From contig CBESWG010000040.1 in NCBI GenBank assembly GCA_965533275.1, positions 1 through 27,708 on the forward strand: DNA of 27,708 nt, in the 5' to 3' direction. How positions within the stretch are numbered: position 1 is the first letter of the stretch; the number at the start of each line of letters is the position of its first letter. This DNA comes from JAUXEH01 sp965533275. Its GTDB lineage: Bacteria > Acidobacteriota > Aminicenantia > Aminicenantales > Aminicenantaceae. The notes under the pieces were generated by a model. That model saw nothing but the letters and a program-made list of their open reading frames with translations, was not told the DNA's origin and did not search any database. Positions 23,360-27,708 of this stretch are shown here, piece by piece. Both the position numbers and the translations under genes were made by a program.

Positions 23360-24145
23360 ATGAGTGACTTCGCAGTAATCGTTCAGAATGATGAATCTCA
23401 GTGGCAGGATGTAAAGGGTGATCAGTATCATTACCCAAACATCTACAAGAACATCCTCACTCCCAGCTGCAAGGTCATATACTACAAGGGTTCCTTGAAG
23501 AGCAAGATGTACGCAGCTATACGGCTCTCAGCCGAGCCCCACTACTTCGGTATTGGTGTAATCGGAGGCTCGATCTTAGATCCTGATTCCTCCAAGAAGG
23601 ATCGTTTCTGCGAAATCCTCAACTATCAAGAATTCGAACATGCTGTTCCGATCAAAATTGATGATGAATATTTGGAGGAAATCCCAGCTTCAAAAATGAG
23701 CAACTATTGGAGGTATGGAGTCAGGGAGATCTCCGGCCAAACCTACGACAAGATTCTTAGCCTTTCAAAGATCAAAGATTATGTGCTTTCTCTTCCTGAT
23801 GTGAATGGCGATTTTGAAAGCCATTCAATGATTGAAGGCAAAAAGAAAGTCCGGTTTTCTGCCTATTATGAAAGACTCCCGATTAACAGAGCCAAGGCCA
23901 TACAAGCTCATGGCCTATCTTGCGAGGCATGTCGATTCAATTTCGAGAATACCTATGGTGATCATGGCAAAGACTATATTCATGTCCATCACAATAAGCC
24001 GATCAGCGAATCTGGTCCAATTAGGCCAAACCCAGCTACGGATATGAGTGTTTTATGTCCAAATTGTCATGCAATGGTCCATCGGAAGAAGAACCATACT
24101 CTTTCGGTTGAGGAACTCAAGGCTATAATCGCAGAACATCATTGA
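23360..24145 (+). CDS. HNH endonuclease with N-terminal PUA/EVE-like domain (McrA-type)
   Basis: The C-terminal part of this 261-residue protein is a zinc-stabilised HNH nuclease. Cys188 and Cys191 (SCEAC) and Cys233 and Cys236 (LCPNC) should bind zinc. IHVHHNKPI holds the catalytic His pair (His210, His211) and CHAMVH the last His (His241). The N-terminal half (QYHYPNIYKNILTPSCKVIYYK, FGIGVIGGS) resembles PUA/EVE-type readers that flip modified bases, as in type IV McrA-like restriction enzymes. That part is a weaker, by-eye call. AGGTGA precedes the ATG at 23360. The gene lies 140 bp after the DUF4435 gene, probably with its own promoter. It likely cuts modified phage DNA. Confidence 0.82.
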   Translation: MSDFAVIVQNDESQWQDVKGDQYHYPNIYKNILTPSCKVIYYKGSLKSKMYAAIRLSAEPHYFGIGVIGGSILDPDSSKKDRFCEILNYQEFEHAVPIKIDDEYLEEIPASKMSNYWRYGVREISGQTYDKILSLSKIKDYVLSLPDVNGDFESHSMIEGKKKVRFSAYYERLPINRAKAIQAHGLSCEACRFNFENTYGDHGKDYIHVHHNKPISESGPIRPNPATDMSVLCPNCHAMVHRKKNHTLSVEELKAIIAEHH

Positions 24146-24179
24146 TTATTTATAAATAAGCGCCAGTCGATGAGCTGAA

Positions 24180-25115
24180 ATGAAAGAACAACCCCACCAG
24201 AACTCCCAACCTAAAACCGTATTTTTATTTGGTGCGGGTGCGAGTTACGGTTCCGATACGTTAGGCACGCCTCCACTTGGGCCCGGATTATTTGATGAAC
24301 TACAACGTTTCAATCCGGATGGATGGGGGACCATAGCTGGAAAGATTGCGACAGAATTCCGGAGTGACTTCGAGGAAGCAATGAAGTTAATCGCATCCCA
24401 TGCACTCGCACCACTTCAGCGCGCTATGGCTGCGTATTTTTTCCAATTCACTCCTCGCACTTCCAATCTCTATTTCGAACTGGCGAATCGAATCACGGGG
24501 GCTGAAGGCTGGTTAGGGGCAGCCTGTACATTGAACTACGAGCGACTGCTTGAACTCTCGCTTTTCAGAAACGGCATCCAGCCATTCTCTGGCGATCCGC
24601 CGGCCGACTCGATCGGATTGGAACTATGCCTACCCCACGGTTGCTGCCACATCTTCTGTGATTCGGTTAAGGGTGTTGCAGGAGAGGTAACCTTCGACGG
24701 ATTCAGTATACAGACAGACGGTCCAGTGACTGTAGTCGGCGATCGTGGGGAACATCGAACTCGGATACTTCAAGATTCTTTCCCTCCAGTTATGAGCTTT
24801 TTCGAGCCCAATAAACGCACTACAACCGGACGCTCGTTCATCGAAACGCAACGGGCTCGATGGAGGGAACTCGCGGCCAATGCGGATGTTGTTCTGATTA
24901 TCGGCGTGCGAGTCCGACCGCATGATGATCACATATGGGATCCAATCGCTGATGCTGAGGCCCGCTTGGTGTATTGCGGAGGTCCTACTGGAGCATCTGA
25001 GTACCGCTCTTGGGCCGCAGCGACAAGACTGGGACGTTCTGACCGAGTTCTCGAAGGCTATTTTCGAGAGGAATTTGACGTCATCTGTGAAGAGGCTGGA
25101 CTGTATGAGCGATAG
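24180..25115 (+). CDS. SIR2-like domain protein, probable defence effector
   Basis: The 311-residue protein has a SIR2-type NAD-binding fold. FLFGAGASYGS (15-25) is the nucleotide loop, TLNYERLLE contains the Asn119 of the NAD site, and LPHGCCHIF has a His (His153) in the position of the catalytic His. A late strand and loop VLIIGVRVRPHDDHIW closes the fold. SIR2 domains in phage-defence systems often destroy NAD. Here no extra sensor domain is attached and no obvious partner follows, so the trigger is unknown. The ATG at 24180 has only a weak ribosome site. It is more GC-rich than the ATPase/DUF4435 pair, suggesting a separate acquisition. Confidence 0.78.
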   Translation: MKEQPHQNSQPKTVFLFGAGASYGSDTLGTPPLGPGLFDELQRFNPDGWGTIAGKIATEFRSDFEEAMKLIASHALAPLQRAMAAYFFQFTPRTSNLYFELANRITGAEGWLGAACTLNYERLLELSLFRNGIQPFSGDPPADSIGLELCLPHGCCHIFCDSVKGVAGEVTFDGFSIQTDGPVTVVGDRGEHRTRILQDSFPPVMSFFEPNKRTTTGRSFIETQRARWRELAANADVVLIIGVRVRPHDDHIWDPIADAEARLVYCGGPTGASEYRSWAAATRLGRSDRVLEGYFREEFDVICEEAGLYER

Positions 25116-25243
25116 CCCGGGTAGCGCTTTCCAGGCCGAGTCATCTCAGGGGATCTTCGGTTCAGGAGGCGGATTAGACAGGCGCGAGCATCCACCACTT
25201 CGGGGAGGCCGGGATTGCATCTTTCCCAAATTCTTCCATGGGA

Positions 25244-26152
25244 TTACTTCTTCTGGTCCCTATGATTTGTTAACTGATCCAAATATCTCTGATGAACGTC
25301 CCATGCCGTTTTCTTGAGATAGGCCAAGTCATCTTTTGAAAACTCATGTTGATAATCAATAAGGTTCCCTTCCTTCTCAACCTTTCTCACAATACTTTCA
25401 ACATCCTCTGCCTTCACTTTCCTGTTGGACGGTATAGACGCCGCCTTCAATCGTTCGGGAGACTTGCCCGTGAGAGCTGCGTAGACGGAGCAGGCCCAAA
25501 GGTAATTACCATTGGGGCCGGCATGGCCTTTATCATCCGTCAAGGCGTTTAGCAAGTAGTCTAGTCCCTTTTCTTGGATCACTTGGTCGGCGCTGCTTCC
25601 ACAGAGCGCGACGCGCGCGCCATTGCGCACACCCGCCTCCAAGCAGATGCGCCGCATTTCCTCCGGATTCCTCGACCAATGTTCAAAAATTACGGGGATC
25701 GCGCCGCTCTCGTTGATCGCTGTGCAAACCTCGTCCAGAATATTCGGGACGTGCGCCGGAAAGTCCGTATGGTTGAATATTCTGCCGGCGACCTGCACCA
25801 CGATAAAGTCGTAATTTTCCGCAACGATTGCCTTTTTCACGTCTATAATACTGGCACGCTCCACGGCGGGTGGTGTTTTTCGTCCGGCCCGATCTGCCGC
25901 AATATAGTCCATGCGAAAGTAGCCGCCGGCACACACAGATGTGGTTTCCAAATCACCACTAGAACTGATAACACGATCCACCACTCGAGACAGTCTGGAG
26001 ACGGAACTGGACCCGATCCACAGCAGCTTCAACCTTTTTGTCTCAGCCGCGGCACTGGAATGATAAAAACTAGTGACCGCGACGAGCACCACTATGACAA
26101 CCCTCCAGATATGCCGGCCATTCATAAAACAATTATAATGAGATCTCTTCAT
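25244..26152 (-). CDS. Exported SGNH/GDSL-type hydrolase
   Basis: The 302-residue protein has a signal peptide (hydrophobic core about 16-30, cleavage near HSSAAAE). LLWIGSSSV (block I, Ser at 48-50) and FIVVQVAG follow, and the C-terminal D-x-x-H element is in DDKGHAGPNGNYLWA (Asp207, His210). Enzymes of this fold hydrolyse esters or acetyl groups on sugars and lipids; the substrate here is unknown. A GAGG site precedes the ATG at 26152. The start overlaps by ATGA with a 39-codon zinc-ribbon ORF. It is convergent with the SIR2 gene; the 128 bp between them contain no clear terminator. Confidence 0.72.
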   Translation of the reverse strand: MKRSHYNCFMNGRHIWRVVIVVLVAVTSFYHSSAAAETKRLKLLWIGSSSVSRLSRVVDRVISSSGDLETTSVCAGGYFRMDYIAADRAGRKTPPAVERASIIDVKKAIVAENYDFIVVQVAGRIFNHTDFPAHVPNILDEVCTAINESGAIPVIFEHWSRNPEEMRRICLEAGVRNGARVALCGSSADQVIQEKGLDYLLNALTDDKGHAGPNGNYLWACSVYAALTGKSPERLKAASIPSNRKVKAEDVESIVRKVEKEGNLIDYQHEFSKDDLAYLKKTAWDVHQRYLDQLTNHRDQKK

Positions 26153-26268
26153 TTAAGCATCCTCTGTTTGCGCTCCAATATAACGTACGTCTTCGAATGA
26201 TTCGGATACATGTGCTGATTAAATTGGCGTGGTTTGCGTAGACTAAGACCACACTTCGGGCATTTCAT
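26149..26268 (-). CDS. Possible 39-residue zinc-ribbon micro-protein
   Basis: This short frame begins MKCPKCGLSLRKPRQ, a single CPxCG knuckle followed by a basic tail with several His (QHMYPNHSKTY). Its stop overlaps the start of the SGNH hydrolase gene as ATGA, a typical coupling arrangement. An AGGGG lies about 10 bp before its ATG. It is too short for a two-knuckle zinc ribbon and may be a fragment of a larger gene or a chance ORF. The knuckle plus the overlap are why it is listed. Confidence 0.33.
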   Translation of the reverse strand: MKCPKCGLSLRKPRQFNQHMYPNHSKTYVILERKQRMLK

Positions 26269-26370
26269 ACGCCGGTTTCCCCTGATGTGGCGGGACTAGG
26301 ATATAAAGAACTGGTGTGGGCTGTCAAATGGGATGAGCAGCTTCTCTCAATATGCTGGAAATTTTGTAGA

Positions 26371-26403
26371 GGAGGGGGCGGATTATCATTGCTTTGCCCC
26401 TCC
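26371..26403. repeat. GC-rich inverted repeat
   Basis: GGAGGGGGC (26371-26379) pairs with GCCCCTCC (26396-26403), with one bulged G and a 16-base loop. It lies in the gene-poor stretch between the TPR gene and the hydrolase gene. It might end minus-strand transcription from the TPR gene, but there is no T-run directly after it, so this is uncertain. Nothing else is seen between 26269 and 26542 except two GGTGAACA copies near 26513-26533. Confidence 0.3.
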
Positions 26404-26542
26404 ACGGGGGGTAATGGGTCTCTTGCCTAGAGAAGAAGGCTCAGATTCCCCCGTCAAATGCCTGAATAACGCTATGAGAGGCTCGTAGAAGGACGATCTC
26501 AACCTTATCCATGGTGAACATAAGGGTGAACAATAGCGTGTC

Positions 26543-26650
26543 TTAAAGGGGTTTATTGTCCTTCAACCCAGCCACCCTCTCCCTCGCATCCACCACTCCG
26601 GAGAGATCGGGTTCGGCGTCCTTCCAGAGGTCGAGAAATCCATCCTGTTC
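26543..26650 (-). pseudogene. In-frame remnant of a TPR-protein C terminus
   Basis: Directly after the TAG stop of the TPR gene the same frame continues for 35 codons to a TAA at 26543. It contains DGFLDLWKDAEPDLSGVV and DARERVAGLKDN. From memory, this FLxLWKDADP...DAxxRLAGLK ending is typical of another group of bacterial TPR proteins. The upstream gene already ends in its own typical way (LLRKMNLPVDEKE). The piece is probably left over from a second TPR gene or a recombination between TPR genes. Confidence 0.4.
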
Positions 26651-27708
26651 CTATTCCTTCTCATCCACTGGAAGGTTCATCTTGCGCAGCAGGTCCAAGA
26701 ATCTCGGGTTGGAGCGCAAGGGATCAAGAGGAGGTATCCCAATATAAGGCAGGCTAGGGTCGTATTCCTCGTAGGCCTTTTCGAGCCAATCGACGGCCAA
26801 GTCGTAGTCGCCAGCATCTAAATAATTTTGCGAGATGTCAAAAGCTCTTACCATCTCGCCTGGTTTCCCATATCGTTCTGCCTTGAGGTTTGCTAGAGCA
26901 CGATAAGCGCCCTTGTGGCCGGCTTTTTTAAAGCCATCCTCTAATGCCGCAGAAAGCTCGGCATCAAATGCATACATCTTCCGATTAATGGCAAGTTGCT
27001 CGTCGTACATCCCTTTTATGCCAAGTATTTGGGCCAAATTGAAGAGGCCAAAAGGTAAGTTTGGCTCAATTTCCAATCCCTTGCGGATTGCTGCCAGAGC
27101 TTCGTCGAGGCGATGATTGTATTGCAGGACAATTGCATAAAAAAGATAGCTGCCCGGGCTTAGGGGATCCAGCTCGACTGCCAGCTCCATGTGCGGCAAG
27201 GCCTCTTCGACGCGCCCCATGATACATAATAGGTTGGAGTAGGTCGCGTGGGCAAAGGCAAGGTTCGGGTTTAGCCTGAGAGCTTGCTGAAACTCTTTCT
27301 CTGCGCCCTCCCAGTCCCATTCGGTCCAACATCTGTAAGCCGCCAACACAGTATGAGCATCTGCCAGCGTGTTGTCTAGCTCCAATGCTTTCTCTAGCGG
27401 TTTCGTTATCAGAGGCTTGGCTTCCTGACGTGGCACCATTCCCACTTGATAGAGGAATACCCAGACATCTGAGACTCCTACAAGAGCTAATGCATTGTTC
27501 GGGTCTATCTCTAAGGCTAAGTCGAAGTACTGCAGTGCAATTTTTAGCCCCTCTGGAGTGCCTTTTAATACTTGAGCCCAGCCTTTAAGATAGGCATCGT
27601 AGCTTTCCGGATCGACTTGTCGGGCGTCGGCAAAACGTGTTTCTTCCTCTTGGGTAAGTCCAATCTTTATCTTGCGGGCAATGACCTGGGCCACTTCACT
27701 GTACATCA
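26651..27708 (-). CDS. TPR-repeat protein, C-terminal part (5' end outside the window)
   Basis: About 350 residues are visible, with at least four TPR units. Examples are GLKIALQYFDLALEIDPNN, GAEKEFQQALRLNPNLAF, VEEALPHMELAVELDPLSPG and LDEALAAIRKGLEIEPNLPF. The end, LDPLRSNPRFLDLLRKMNLP, and the first visible residues (VAQVIARKIKIGL) are typical of the TPR part of adenylate cyclase-, kinase- or winged-helix-type regulators. The ATG at 27706 is therefore probably internal, and the N-terminal domain lies outside the window. Function beyond protein-protein interaction cannot be stated. An in-frame TPR remnant follows its TAG stop. Confidence 0.85.
   Translation of the reverse strand, partial: MYSEVAQVIARKIKIGLTQEEETRFADARQVDPESYDAYLKGWAQVLKGTPEGLKIALQYFDLALEIDPNNALALVGVSDVWVFLYQVGMVPRQEAKPLITKPLEKALELDNTLADAHTVLAAYRCWTEWDWEGAEKEFQQALRLNPNLAFAHATYSNLLCIMGRVEEALPHMELAVELDPLSPGSYLFYAIVLQYNHRLDEALAAIRKGLEIEPNLPFGLFNLAQILGIKGMYDEQLAINRKMYAFDAELSAALEDGFKKAGHKGAYRALANLKAERYGKPGEMVRAFDISQNYLDAGDYDLAVDWLEKAYEEYDPSLPYIGIPPLDPLRSNPRFLDLLRKMNLPVDEKE

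Noticed and set aside
22356..24145. Septu (PtuA/PtuB) reading of the ATPase and HNH genes
   Set aside because: PtuB normally sits directly after the ATPase. Here a DUF4435 gene is directly coupled and the HNH gene is 140 bp further on with its own ribosome site.
26651..26653. TAG read through as pyrrolysine in the TPR gene
   Set aside because: The protein has a natural-looking C terminus before the TAG, and nothing in the window suggests pyrrolysine machinery. A remnant is simpler.
1..27708. CRISPR array or insertion sequence
   Set aside because: I saw no regularly spaced direct repeats, no transposase frame, and no terminal inverted repeats with target duplications.

Overview
The window looks like the chromosome of a Gram-negative, probably anaerobic bacterium. 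It carries RND efflux genes, a lipoprotein adaptor and tRNA genes with encoded CCA. The gene styles suggest Desulfobacterota or an Acidobacteriota/Aminicenantes-like lineage, but that assignment is an inference from protein style only. The middle of the window (about 1.07-15.1 kb) is clearly more GC-rich than the two ends, which are AT-richer and carry integrases.

Layout. (1) 1-1058: the end of an integrated element, consisting of the 3' part of a tyrosine recombinase gene and the 3' half of a tRNA-Glu(UUC), which marks its attachment site. (2) 1070-6251: an eight-gene arsenic operon on the minus strand, in transcription order arsR, arsP-type permease, small CPKC thioredoxin-fold protein, DGC-family protein, exported thioredoxin-like protein, CcdA-type membrane protein, acr3, arsC. 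Its promoter, TTGACC-17 bp-TATTAT, has a perfect inverted repeat around the -10 box and probably gives a leaderless arsR mRNA. (3) 6326-7545: a small membrane protein and a REC-PAS response regulator whose HD-GYP output domain has lost its catalytic core. (4) 7640-15134: a tight three-gene efflux operon (adaptor lipoprotein and two different RND pumps, each overlapping the next by 4 bp), with a 20-bp perfect palindrome just upstream of a candidate promoter. (5) 15546-15609: the 3' half of a tRNA-Val(UAC), the attachment site of a second element that runs rightwards.

The second element has an integrase with a fused excisionase-type HTH (15619-17043), a small Cys-rich protein, a primase-helicase (17602-19500) and an unknown gene transcribed divergently. 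These are followed by defence cargo on the plus strand: an ABC-type AAA ATPase plus DUF4435 TOPRIM pair resembling PARIS (AriA/AriB), an HNH endonuclease with a possible modified-base reader domain, and a stand-alone SIR2-like protein. No phage structural genes are seen, so it resembles a satellite or integrative island. Its far end (an intact tRNA-Val) is not in the window. The rightmost part has an exported SGNH-type hydrolase preceded by a tiny zinc-ribbon ORF, and the C-terminal part of a TPR protein followed by an in-frame TPR-gene remnant.

The two integrases are homologous and each ends a few bases from its tRNA fragment. The ars and RND block is therefore bracketed by two related elements that chose different tRNA genes. 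The most interesting parts are the PARIS-like defence cluster, the thiol-redox genes in the ars operon, the decapitated HD-GYP regulator, and the promoter architectures.
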